Assembly (NCBI GenBank): GCA_041485125.1
Contig: JBGPIT010000224.1
Location: 1-8,450 of the forward strand
Direction of reading: 5' to 3'
Length of the DNA stretch: 8,450 nt
Source: JBGPIT01 sp041485125
Lineage (GTDB): Bacteria; Desulfobacterota; Binatia; UTPRO1
Part shown: positions 1-6,264 of the stretch, in pieces
Layout of the letters: each line of letters opens with the position of its first letter
Position numbering within the stretch: the first letter of the stretch is position 1
Position numbers and translations under genes: made by a program
The notes under the pieces: model-generated
Databases searched by the model: none
The model's input: only the letters and a program-made list of their open reading frames with translations
What the model was told of the DNA's origin: nothing

Positions 1-1038
1 GCCGACGACCTCGGGTACGACTCGATCAGCTTCACCGAGCACCACTTCCACGTCGAGGGCTTCGAGCTCTCCAACAACCCGGTGCTCCTCGACCTGTTCG
101 TCGGCATGCAGACCAAGCGCATCCGTGTCGGCCAGCTCGGCATCGTCCTGCCGACGCAGAATCCGATCCGCGTCGCCGAAGACGTCGCGATGCTCGACCA
201 CATGACCGGCGGGCGCGCCAACGCCGGCTTTGCGCGCGGCTACCAGCGGCGCTGGGTCGACGTCATGGCGCAGCAGACGCACGGGATCCACGGCGCCCTC
301 CCCCACCAGCACGACGCAATCGACGAGGCGAACCGGGCGGCCTTCGAGGAGTGCTTCCGCATCATCAAGAAGGCCTGGACCGAGGACCTGCTCTCGTACC
401 AAGGCCGCTATTGGCGCATCCCGCCCGGCGCGACGCCATGGGACCTCGAGTCGACGCGCCGCTACGGCGCCGGCGTCGAGAACGGCATCGTGCGTGCGCT
501 CGGCGTGGTGCCGAAGCCCTTGCAGAAGCCGCACCCGCCGATCTTCCAGCCGTTCGCGTCCTCCGAGCGCTCGATCCGTTGGTGCGCCGAGGAAGGCGTG
601 ACGGCGATCCTGCCGCCGCTCCATCCGACCATCGAGGAGCGCCTGGTCGCGCTCTACGCCGAGGTCTCGGGGAAGCCGATCGGCGAGGGTATCGGCGTCC
701 TGCGCGACGTGATCGTCGCACCGACGGACGACGAGGCGATGGCGCTCTGGGGCGACAGCGGCATCTTCTGCGGCCGCGAGTGGTTCGAGCCCTTCGGGTT
801 CTCGCAGGGTCTGCGGCACCCGACGACGGGCGAGGTCCCCGACCTGCGTGGAGAGGGCCTCGCGCTGGTCGGCTCAGTCGACTCGGTCACCCGCCAGCTC
901 GAGCGGCTGCGCGCCCGACTCCCGGTCCGCTGGCTCTTCGCGTGGACCTACAACGGGCTCGTGCCGCACGACCGGCTGATGGACTCGATCGACCGGTTCG
1001 CGACGTCGGTGCTGCCGCGGGTGGCCGATTCCGACTGA
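1..1038 (+). CDS. LLM-class (luciferase-like) flavin-dependent oxidoreductase, 5' end missing
   Basis: The reading frame is open from base 1 to a TGA at 1036-1038, giving 345 residues; the true start lies left of the window. It belongs to the bacterial luciferase-like TIM-barrel monooxygenases, which use reduced flavin (FMN or F420) to oxidise small organic substrates in the cytoplasm. Family hallmarks seen are the TEHHF segment at visible residues 12-16, the strand and loop IVLPTQNPIRVAED at 48-61, LDHMTGGR at 65-72 and GFARGY at 76-81. A later KPHPPIF stretch and a C-terminal part with a GSVDSVTRQL helix are also typical. Family members are about 330-400 residues, so perhaps only 20-40 residues are missing. 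A GTG at 82 is in frame, but it is internal because the conserved TEHHF block precedes it. The DTW gene follows after 13 bases, probably in the same transcript. The substrate cannot be told from sequence. Confidence 0.93.
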   Translation, partial: ADDLGYDSISFTEHHFHVEGFELSNNPVLLDLFVGMQTKRIRVGQLGIVLPTQNPIRVAEDVAMLDHMTGGRANAGFARGYQRRWVDVMAQQTHGIHGALPHQHDAIDEANRAAFEECFRIIKKAWTEDLLSYQGRYWRIPPGATPWDLESTRRYGAGVENGIVRALGVVPKPLQKPHPPIFQPFASSERSIRWCAEEGVTAILPPLHPTIEERLVALYAEVSGKPIGEGIGVLRDVIVAPTDDEAMALWGDSGIFCGREWFEPFGFSQGLRHPTTGEVPDLRGEGLALVGSVDSVTRQLERLRARLPVRWLFAWTYNGLVPHDRLMDSIDRFATSVLPRVADSD

Positions 1039-1051
1039 GAGCGCGGCGACG

Positions 1052-2236
1052 GTGCGTGCGCCCGACGGCCGCGTCGGCGAGTCGGTCGTGGAGCCCCGCG
1101 CGCTCTGCCTGCGCTGTCTTCGACCCGCGGCGGTCTGCTACTGCGCCCATCTCACGCCGGTCGCGAGCGCGACCCACGTGGTCTTCCTCCAGCATCCACG
1201 CGAGAGCCGGGTCGCGATCGGGACCTGCCGGATGGCGCATCTCGCGCTCGCGGGCTCGGAGCTGCATCGCGGCGTGAGCTTCGAGACGCACCCGCGCGTC
1301 GGCGCGCTCACCGCCGACACCAGCGGCGCGGTCGCCGTGCTCTACCCGGGAGAGACGGCGTGCGAGCCGGAGTCGCTCGCGAGCGGCGTGCCGCGCACGC
1401 TCCTCGTTCTCGACGGCACCTGGCACCAGGTGCGCACCATGTGGCAGCAGAACCCGGCGCTCCATCGGCTGCCCCGTATCGGCTTCGTCCCGGCGGCGCC
1501 CGGCAACTATCGGATTCGTCGCGAGCCGGCGCCGCATTGCTTGGCGACCGTCGAGGCGGTGGTCGAGGTGCTCGGCCGTCTCGAAGGCGAGCCGCACAAG
1601 TTTCGCCCGATGCTGCGCGCGTTCGAGCAGATGGTCGACACGCAGATCGCGCGTCGTACGCTCCAGCCGCGGCCGTGGCGACGGACGAAACGCCAGCGCC
1701 AGCCGCGCACGAGCGGCGCGCGCACGACCCTACGCGCGCGCCACGACGATCTCGTCTTGGTGTACGCCGAGTCGAACGCGCATCCCGCCGGCCATCCCGA
1801 CTGGGGCGTGCCGGAGCTCGTGCAGCTGGTCGCGCTCCGACCGTCGACGGGCGAGCGTTTCGTCGCGACCATCGCGCCGCGCCGCCCGCTCGCGCCGGCG
1901 GCGCCTCGGCACCTCGAGATCGAGGCCGCGCGCTTGCTCGCGGGCGAGCCGATCGCGGACGCGATGGCGCGCTGGCGGGGCTTCGTAAGGCCGAACGATC
2001 TCCTCTGCGCCTGGGGCCACTATCCCTCCGATCTGTTGCAGCGCGAGGGCGATCCACCACGCACGTGCTTCGACCTGCGCGTCGCCGTGAACGGCGAGCT
2101 CAATCGGCGCTGCGACGGAATCGAGGAGGCGGCGGAGATCCTCGGCGGCGCTGCGACACCCGCGGTGTGGACCGAAGGTCGCGCCGGGCGACGGATCGCA
2201 GCCCTCGTCGAGGTCGTGCGGCGACTCGTCGCGTAG
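1052..2236 (+). CDS. DTW-domain protein (probable tRNA-uridine aminocarboxypropyltransferase) with extra C-terminal exonuclease-like domain
   Basis: 394 residues from a GTG start; a second in-frame GTG at 1088 is possible and would lose only 12 residues before the first conserved cysteine. No strong ribosome site is visible. Residues 15-190 form a DTW domain. It shows a four-cysteine cluster (C19, C22, C29, C31; pattern CxxC...CxC, probable zinc site), FLQHPRESRVAIGT at 45-58, SELHRGV at 69-75, LYPG at 97-100, the signature DGTW at 121-124 and GNYRIRREP at 151-159. Known DTW enzymes (TapT/YfiP of E. coli, human DTWD1/2) use S-adenosylmethionine to make acp3U in tRNA. Residues 200-231 are an Arg-rich linker that could touch RNA. 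Residues 232-394 are additional; most DTW proteins end near 200-250 residues. Their layout resembles a DEDDh 3'-5' exonuclease, but the catalytic acids appear replaced. The tRNA role is well supported by family; the role of the tail is unknown. Confidence 0.9.
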   Translation: MRAPDGRVGESVVEPRALCLRCLRPAAVCYCAHLTPVASATHVVFLQHPRESRVAIGTCRMAHLALAGSELHRGVSFETHPRVGALTADTSGAVAVLYPGETACEPESLASGVPRTLLVLDGTWHQVRTMWQQNPALHRLPRIGFVPAAPGNYRIRREPAPHCLATVEAVVEVLGRLEGEPHKFRPMLRAFEQMVDTQIARRTLQPRPWRRTKRQRQPRTSGARTTLRARHDDLVLVYAESNAHPAGHPDWGVPELVQLVALRPSTGERFVATIAPRRPLAPAAPRHLEIEAARLLAGEPIADAMARWRGFVRPNDLLCAWGHYPSDLLQREGDPPRTCFDLRVAVNGELNRRCDGIEEAAEILGGAATPAVWTEGRAGRRIAALVEVVRRLVA

Positions 2237-2251
2237 CACGCACCCGCGCGA

Positions 2252-3502
2252 TCAGCGCCGCGCGAAGACTTGGTCCTGGTTCGCCACGATGTAGTCCGTG
2301 ATCGCCTCCGCCGCCCAGCGGTGGCCGGTCGGGCTCCAGTGCACGTCGTGCTTCCAGTGCGCCGCCGCGGGATCGCCGCGCGCGGCGAACGCCGGCGTCA
2401 GATCGAGGACGGGCAAGCCGTGGCGATCCGCGATCGTCTGTATCCTCGCCAGCATCCCGTGCTCGATGACGTCGCGATAGCCGTTGTTCGTCGGCGCCGC
2501 CGAGCACGCGGGCAGCGCGACGATGAGCATCTCGAAGCCGCGGCGGCGTTGCTCCGCGGCGAACAGCGCGAAGATGTGATCGGTGATCCGAACCGCCTCG
2601 TCGAACGCGGGCGGCAGCTCGGTGGCGAAGAACATCTGGTTCTCGTCGAGATCGTCCGGATGGCGCCAGCCCGCGAGCTTCGGCCCGTAGCGGACGTCGC
2701 CACGGAGCCAGGCAAGCCGAGCCTTCACAAGTCCCACTTGTCGCGCGGCGGTCCATCCCCAATATTCGTTGGCGGCCGCGAAGCCGACTTGGCCGACCCG
2801 ACTCCAGCCGAGGTAGTCGAGGAGCGCAAAGCCGAATGGCGGCGGCGGCCCAACCGCGATGAAGTGCTTGTCGAAGTGCGGATCGGGCGCGATTCGGCGA
2901 AACCTACCGCTGCGTTCGTCCGCGGAATACATCGGCCACGCGGGATGCTCGGGATGCCATCCGTACTTCACGCCCAACACCACCGGCGAGTTGTCGGCGA
3001 AGTCGTTGTCGACGAAGACGAGCACCACGAGGTCGGGATCCATCTGTCGGCCGAACGCTTGATAGAAGGCGTGCTCCGCCTCGGTGCCGATTCCGGAGTG
3101 GCCGAGAGCCACCGTCTCGAAACGGCGGTCCGGAAACCGCTCCGCCAGCATGCTTTCCAACAAGACGTGGAACTTCTGCTGGATCGGGACCTGGAGCGCC
3201 TCGACGAACGAGTCGCCGAGCGCGAGGATCCGAAACACGCCCGGTGACTTCGCGGCGGGTGGCTCGCGATCCATGAAGCCCAGCGAGTTCGAGTGCTCGG
3301 TGACGGCGTAGTCAAGGTAGTTCGTCCACTGGATCTCCGCGTGCGGCGGGCGGATACGGCCGACACGCCGATCGAATCGAGTCGGTGACGCGATCTTGAC
3401 GAACGGGAACCGAAACGAGAGCAGCAGCTCGAGCGCCGACGACGCCACCACGAGCGCGACGACGAAGAGGACGATGCTCGACCAGTCGATCGCCCGACGC
3501 AT
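2252..3502 (-). CDS. Membrane-anchored SGNH/GDSL-family hydrolase
   Basis: 416 residues, ATG at 3502-3500, TGA at 2254-2252. I chose this ATG because a typical N-terminal anchor follows it: MRR, then a hydrophobic helix at about residues 8-29. This predicts a catalytic domain outside the cytoplasmic membrane. An NSLGFMDRE segment (72-80) precedes the SGNH core, as in other bacterial members. Block I is LALGDSF at 93-99, with S98 the likely nucleophile. Block II is near G137/G139 (GHSGIG). Block III is represented by DND at 165-167, with N166 the likely oxyanion residue. Block V is DVHWSPTGH, with D386 and H388 completing the triad. The family covers esterases, lipases and polysaccharide O-acetyl transferases or esterases; the substrate is not readable. 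It lies 41 bases downstream of the desaturase on the same strand, so it is probably the third gene of that operon. No good Shine-Dalgarno is seen. The same frame stays open far upstream, but those codons belong to the desaturase in another frame. Confidence 0.88.
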   Translation of the reverse strand: MRRAIDWSSIVLFVVALVVASSALELLLSFRFPFVKIASPTRFDRRVGRIRPPHAEIQWTNYLDYAVTEHSNSLGFMDREPPAAKSPGVFRILALGDSFVEALQVPIQQKFHVLLESMLAERFPDRRFETVALGHSGIGTEAEHAFYQAFGRQMDPDLVVLVFVDNDFADNSPVVLGVKYGWHPEHPAWPMYSADERSGRFRRIAPDPHFDKHFIAVGPPPPFGFALLDYLGWSRVGQVGFAAANEYWGWTAARQVGLVKARLAWLRGDVRYGPKLAGWRHPDDLDENQMFFATELPPAFDEAVRITDHIFALFAAEQRRRGFEMLIVALPACSAAPTNNGYRDVIEHGMLARIQTIADRHGLPVLDLTPAFAARGDPAAAHWKHDVHWSPTGHRWAAEAITDYIVANQDQVFARR

Positions 3503-3543
3503 CGTACGCTCGCGGCGGTCGTCCGATCTCTCGAGCGAGGCGG

Positions 3544-4593
3544 TCAGGCCGCGGCTTGCGCCGGCCGCGAGGCGGCGAGCCGCAACACCTCGGCGTAGCC
3601 GCTCGCCACGCAGCCCTCGGGGAGCGCCCCGCGCTCGCGCAGGATGCGATGCAGCTTCGGGAGGTTGTGGTGCGGCACCGTCATCACCAGATGGTGCTCG
3701 TAGTGATAGTTCACCAGGTTCGGCGCGAGCAGCGCGCGCTCCCACCAGCCCGCCGTCGTCGTGCGCGTGTTGCGGAGCGGATCGCTCTGGTCGGGCACCA
3801 TCGAGTGCTCGGCGATCGAGCGGATGCGGGTCTCGAGACGGTAGGTGGTGAGCCAGGCGACGACCCACAAGAGATAGAGGGCGGGATGACCCGCGAGCGT
3901 GAGCACCGCGAGCAGGACGCCGTTCGTGATCGCGACCGGCGCGATCTTGTGCCAGCCGACGTCGGCGCGCTCGCCGCCGCTCAAGCCGAAGGCGCGCTGG
4001 TTGCGACTCTTCGAGATGCCCATGTCGCGCTTGAAGACGGCGATCGCCTGCTTGACCCCCGTCTGACCGGAGAGGTCGCGCCAGACCTTGCGACGAAAGC
4101 TCGCCTTCGTGATCGGAAAGGGCGTGACCAGACCGAGATCGGGATCTTCCATCGTCCCGGTCTTGGCGTGGTGCAGGAGATGGTAGGCGCGATACGGCGC
4201 GGTGTCCGTCCACACCGGATAGGCGGCGAGCCAGTTCCCCGCCCAGTCGTTGAGCGCGCGATTCTTGAAGAGGGTCCGGTGCGCCGCCTCGTGCATGACG
4301 ACCGCGAGCCCGAGCTGGCGCGCGGCGATCACGAACAGCGCGACCAGGATCGTGAGCGGATTGGGCCAGCGCGCGACGACCGCCATCGTGGCGAGGATCA
4401 CCAGCCAGTTGCTCGCGATCATCCACCACGAGCGCAGCGGGTCGATCTTGAGCAGCGCCTTCCGCTCCTCGAGGGTGAGCACCTGGCGCCAGAACGGCAC
4501 CTCGTTCACGGCGTCCGGCGCGGTCGCGGTGGCGCGCGTATCCACGTCGGGAGCGTGCGGTGACGGATCGAGGAGAGTGTCGGTCTCGCTCAT
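3544..4593 (-). CDS. Membrane fatty acid desaturase (three-histidine-box family)
   Basis: 349 residues, ATG at 4593-4591, TGA at 3546-3544. The product is an integral membrane di-iron enzyme that would introduce a double bond into a fatty-acyl or lipid chain. All three histidine boxes are intact: HEAAH at 101-105, HLLHH at 138-142 and HYEHH at 297-301. Hydrophobic segments occur at about 57-74, 80-99 and 215-245, and the about 35 N-terminal residues are hydrophilic. RNTRTT before the last box and the following PHHNLPKLH segment resemble the soluble-cofactor desaturases of the FA_desaturase family, including the rhizobitoxine desaturase-like branch. There is no fused cytochrome b5, so electrons must come from a separate ferredoxin or reductase that is not visible here. 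The start overlaps the PaaX gene's stop (ATGA) and is preceded by GGAGG at good spacing, so translation is probably coupled. Regiospecificity and substrate cannot be assigned; a carotenoid or hydroxylase activity is a less likely alternative. Confidence 0.93.
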   Translation of the reverse strand: MSETDTLLDPSPHAPDVDTRATATAPDAVNEVPFWRQVLTLEERKALLKIDPLRSWWMIASNWLVILATMAVVARWPNPLTILVALFVIAARQLGLAVVMHEAAHRTLFKNRALNDWAGNWLAAYPVWTDTAPYRAYHLLHHAKTGTMEDPDLGLVTPFPITKASFRRKVWRDLSGQTGVKQAIAVFKRDMGISKSRNQRAFGLSGGERADVGWHKIAPVAITNGVLLAVLTLAGHPALYLLWVVAWLTTYRLETRIRSIAEHSMVPDQSDPLRNTRTTTAGWWERALLAPNLVNYHYEHHLVMTVPHHNLPKLHRILRERGALPEGCVASGYAEVLRLAASRPAQAAA

Positions 4594-5453
4594 GATGTTC
4601 CTCCGGCAGCCGCGGCGAGATCGCCGTCGCTGCTGATCTGACGCATGTCGACGGGCGCGCGGCTCGGCGCGCCGTGGGCGCGCATGAAGCGCCGCCAGCA
4701 CTCGCGCCCGATGCGATCGTACCGCGAGAGCGCGCGCACCAAGGCGCGACGCTCGGCCGAGGGCAGGATCGGCTCGGGCAGGAGCGGGTCGAGGACGAGC
4801 TGGCGGATGGCGCGGCCGCCGAGCAGGAAGGTCTCGGCCATCGCCCGCTCGGCGGCCAAGGCACCGAGCCGGCGCTCGCTCTTCACCAGTGCTTCCTGGG
4901 TCGCGCGGTACGACGCGCGCAAGGCGGCGACGTCCCACAAGGCGCGGGCGCGCGACTCGGTCGCCGGATCGAGGTCGGCCATCGCGAAGACGAACGCACG
5001 CTCGTCGAGTTCGAGCGCGACGAGCTGGCGGCGGATCTCGTCGACGCCACCGCGAAGATTGTCGGGGCGGATCCACAAACCCGGATCGAGCCCGCGGAAG
5101 CCGAGCAGCGTGAAGGCGCGCTCGCGCCGGCGTCCGGCGCGGCGATCGCTCCGAGGCAGCGCTCCCGTGTGCACACCGACCCACCGTCCCGACCAGGCGC
5201 CCATGCGCTCCTCGATCCGGCTCCAGGAGACGACCCGGCTCTGCACCGCGTGCGTGCGCGCGGCGAGGCGGTACTGCCCGCGCTCGTCGCGCTCGACCAA
5301 GCCGCGACCGCCGAGGCGCGCGAGCTCGACGCGCATCGCGTTCTCCGCGACGTCGAAGAGCGCGCCCGCCGCGATCAGCGCCCGCACCGGCATCGCGCCC
5401 CCACGCAAGGTGGAGAGCAGGTCGAGAATGACGCTCTTGGCCGACGGCCGCAC
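4590..5453 (-). CDS. PaaX-family transcriptional regulator
   Basis: 287 residues starting at a GTG (5453-5451) and ending at TGA (4592-4590). No earlier in-frame start exists, because a TGA lies three codons upstream; the ATG at 5463-5461 is in a different frame. Residues 1-65 form a winged helix-turn-helix opening MRPSAKSVILDLL, with ENAMRVELARLGGRGLVER at 37-55 as the likely recognition region. Residues about 85-180 match the middle Cas2-like fold of PaaX (WSGRW at 87-91, GLWIRPDN at 125-132). Residues about 205-265 match the PaaX C-terminal domain, with DPLLPEPILP at 222-231. The classical PaaX of E. coli represses phenylacetate catabolism and is released by phenylacetyl-CoA. No paa genes are visible here. 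Instead the gene is translationally coupled to a desaturase, so I infer control of lipid modification, perhaps with an acyl-CoA ligand. Length is near the family's usual size of about 300 residues. Confidence 0.9.
   Translation of the reverse strand: MRPSAKSVILDLLSTLRGGAMPVRALIAAGALFDVAENAMRVELARLGGRGLVERDERGQYRLAARTHAVQSRVVSWSRIEERMGAWSGRWVGVHTGALPRSDRRAGRRRERAFTLLGFRGLDPGLWIRPDNLRGGVDEIRRQLVALELDERAFVFAMADLDPATESRARALWDVAALRASYRATQEALVKSERRLGALAAERAMAETFLLGGRAIRQLVLDPLLPEPILPSAERRALVRALSRYDRIGRECWRRFMRAHGAPSRAPVDMRQISSDGDLAAAAGGTS
4598..4604 (-). promoter_or_regulatory. Strong Shine-Dalgarno for the desaturase, inside the end of the PaaX-family gene
   Basis: On the minus strand the sequence reads GGAGGAA, and the GGAGG core ends six bases before the desaturase ATG at 4593. 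It forms the Gly-Gly codons near the C-terminus of the upstream regulator. It is the clearest ribosome binding site in the window and fixes the desaturase start. Together with the ATGA overlap it points to translational coupling with the option of extra independent initiation. Confidence 0.8.
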
Positions 5454-5459
5454 CCGACC

Positions 5460-5488
5460 TCATTACTTCGCGCGACAGTTTATGTCAA
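5460..5488 (-). promoter_or_regulatory. Candidate sigma-70-type promoter for the PaaX-desaturase-hydrolase operon
   Basis: On the minus strand a perfect TTGACA (5488-5483) is followed by 17 bases and then TAATGA (5465-5460), a weak -10. AGTAAT (5467-5462) at 15-base spacing is an alternative. The patch is clearly more A/T-rich than its surroundings and lies in the 64-base gap between the lipid kinase stop and the regulator's GTG. If the first -10 is used, transcription would begin at or next to the GTG at 5453, implying a nearly leaderless mRNA. The -35 is convincing; the -10 is not. Confidence 0.45.
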
Positions 5489-5495
5489 TACCTGT
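5475..5495. promoter_or_regulatory. Imperfect 21-bp palindrome over the -35 box, candidate operator
   Basis: The outer arms ACAG (5475-5478) and CTGT (5492-5495) are complementary, and three further inner positions pair symmetrically, so 7 of 10 position pairs match around a centre at 5485. The TTGACA -35 element lies at the middle of the palindrome, where a bound dimer would block RNA polymerase. The obvious candidate binder is the PaaX-family regulator encoded immediately downstream, acting as an autorepressor. The match to any known PaaX operator was not tested. Confidence 0.35.
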
Positions 5496-5517
5496 AATGA
5501 CTGACCACCCGGCGCTC

Positions 5518-6186
5518 TTACGCGATTCCGATGCCGAATACCCAGGTGACGATCCAGGCGACGAATCCCACCGCGAGCGGGATGGTCAGATTGTCGTCGA
5601 TGCGGAGCGGTAGCAGCTCGAAGAGCGCCGCCGCGAGCGCGATCGTGAGGGCGGCTGCCGCGATCGTGCCGCCGGCGGCGGGGGTCGTGTACGCGAGCAC
5701 CGTCGCCGCGATCACGAGCGTCGCGACAAAGAACGCCAGCGAGCCTTCGAGCGTCCGGTTCCGCACCAGGACGCGGCGCCCGAGCCGGATTCCGACGATG
5801 GCGGCCAGCGGGTCGGCGATCGCGAGCGTGTAGATCGCGATCAGCGCCGCACCCTTCGGAACGCTGAGAATCGTCAGCAGCACCGCGATCGCGTACGGCG
5901 TCATCGCCGCCTCGCGCACCTCTTCCTCGGCGCGCACCAGGAAGCGGTTCACCCACGGCGCACGCCTCGCGACCACCTCGGGGTAGGCGATCCGCACCCG
6001 GTCGAGCACGTACACCACGCACGCGATCGTGCCGAAGAGGTGCACCACCTGTTGGTGCGTGAAGAGGAGCGCGTACGCCGTCGCGACCGAGCTGCCGTTC
6101 GCGACGTGAAAGAGCCGGCGGCCGAGCTGGAGGTCGTCGCGCGTCGACTGCGGCGCTCCCGTCGGTGCCAGCTCCGGCGTCGCCAT
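5518..6186 (-). CDS. CTP-dependent diacylglycerol/polyprenol kinase-like membrane protein (DGK1/SEC59/VTE5 family)
   Basis: 222 residues, ATG at 6186-6184, TAA at 5520-5518. It is a polytopic membrane protein with hydrophobic stretches at about 33-60, 97-134, 150-168, 173-193 and 200-222. Family motifs are in the expected order: GRRLFHVANGS at 22-32, ADPLAAIVGIRLGRR at 124-138 with D125 and G132, RTLEGSLAFF at 144-153, and E190 followed by DDNLTIPL at 197-204. Characterised members transfer phosphate from CTP to lipid alcohols such as diacylglycerol, dolichol, phytol or farnesol, at a membrane. Many bacterial members are annotated loosely as phosphatidate cytidylyltransferases, which is a related fold and a common misnomer. 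Here the acceptor lipid is unknown. The gene sits 76 bases downstream of the molybdopterin oxidoreductase and 64 bases upstream of the PaaX regulator, all on one strand. Only a weak GAG-type ribosome site precedes the ATG. Confidence 0.82.
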   Translation of the reverse strand: MATPELAPTGAPQSTRDDLQLGRRLFHVANGSSVATAYALLFTHQQVVHLFGTIACVVYVLDRVRIAYPEVVARRAPWVNRFLVRAEEEVREAAMTPYAIAVLLTILSVPKGAALIAIYTLAIADPLAAIVGIRLGRRVLVRNRTLEGSLAFFVATLVIAATVLAYTTPAAGGTIAAAALTIALAAALFELLPLRIDDNLTIPLAVGFVAWIVTWVFGIGIA

Positions 6187-6234
6187 GGCGGCTCAACAAA
6201 TCATCAATGTCGATGCGTCGCCACGACCGCCCGC

Positions 6235-6264
6235 ACCGGCTCCGGTCCCGACGCGATGCGCGTC
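6235..6264 (-). terminator. Two short GC hairpins after the molybdopterin oxidoreductase gene
   Basis: One inverted repeat, GACGCG/CGCGTC with a 3-base loop, spans 6250-6264 and overlaps the oxidoreductase stop codon. A second, ACCGG/CCGGT with a 2-base loop, spans 6235-6246. Neither is followed by a T-tract on the minus strand, so a classical intrinsic terminator is not shown. In GC-rich DNA such repeats also arise by chance. They may act as a weak terminator or an mRNA 3'-end stabiliser before the lipid kinase gene. Confidence 0.2.

Noticed and set aside
2245..2264. CGCGCG inverted repeat with an 8-base loop between the convergent stop codons, as a bidirectional terminator
   Set aside because: Only alternating CG, six pairs, no T-tract on either side; expected by chance in such DNA.
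2270..3247. 325-residue plus-strand frame opposite the SGNH hydrolase
   Set aside because: No motifs and Arg/Val-heavy; the minus-strand frame has the complete SGNH blocks and a signal anchor.
3556..4563. 335-residue plus-strand frame opposite the desaturase
   Set aside because: Composition typical of a shadow frame; the three histidine boxes on the minus strand fix the real gene.
3503..4864. Minus-strand frame open without a stop from 4864 into the SGNH hydrolase, suggesting an 870-residue protein
   Set aside because: The upstream 454 residues are Arg/Ala-rich and lie out of frame over the desaturase and regulator, whose own frames carry intact family motifs. The hydrolase begins at the ATG at 3502.
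4900..5200. Cas2-like fold in the middle of the regulator, as a hint of a CRISPR-linked system
   Set aside because: This fold is a normal part of PaaX proteins; there are no repeats or other cas genes in the window.
4594..5463. Minus-strand frame with an ATG at 5463 running into the desaturase (639 residues)
   Set aside because: Its first 290 residues have low-complexity Arg/Ala/Pro composition, and the same DNA codes for the PaaX regulator in another frame. The desaturase has its own ATG and Shine-Dalgarno.
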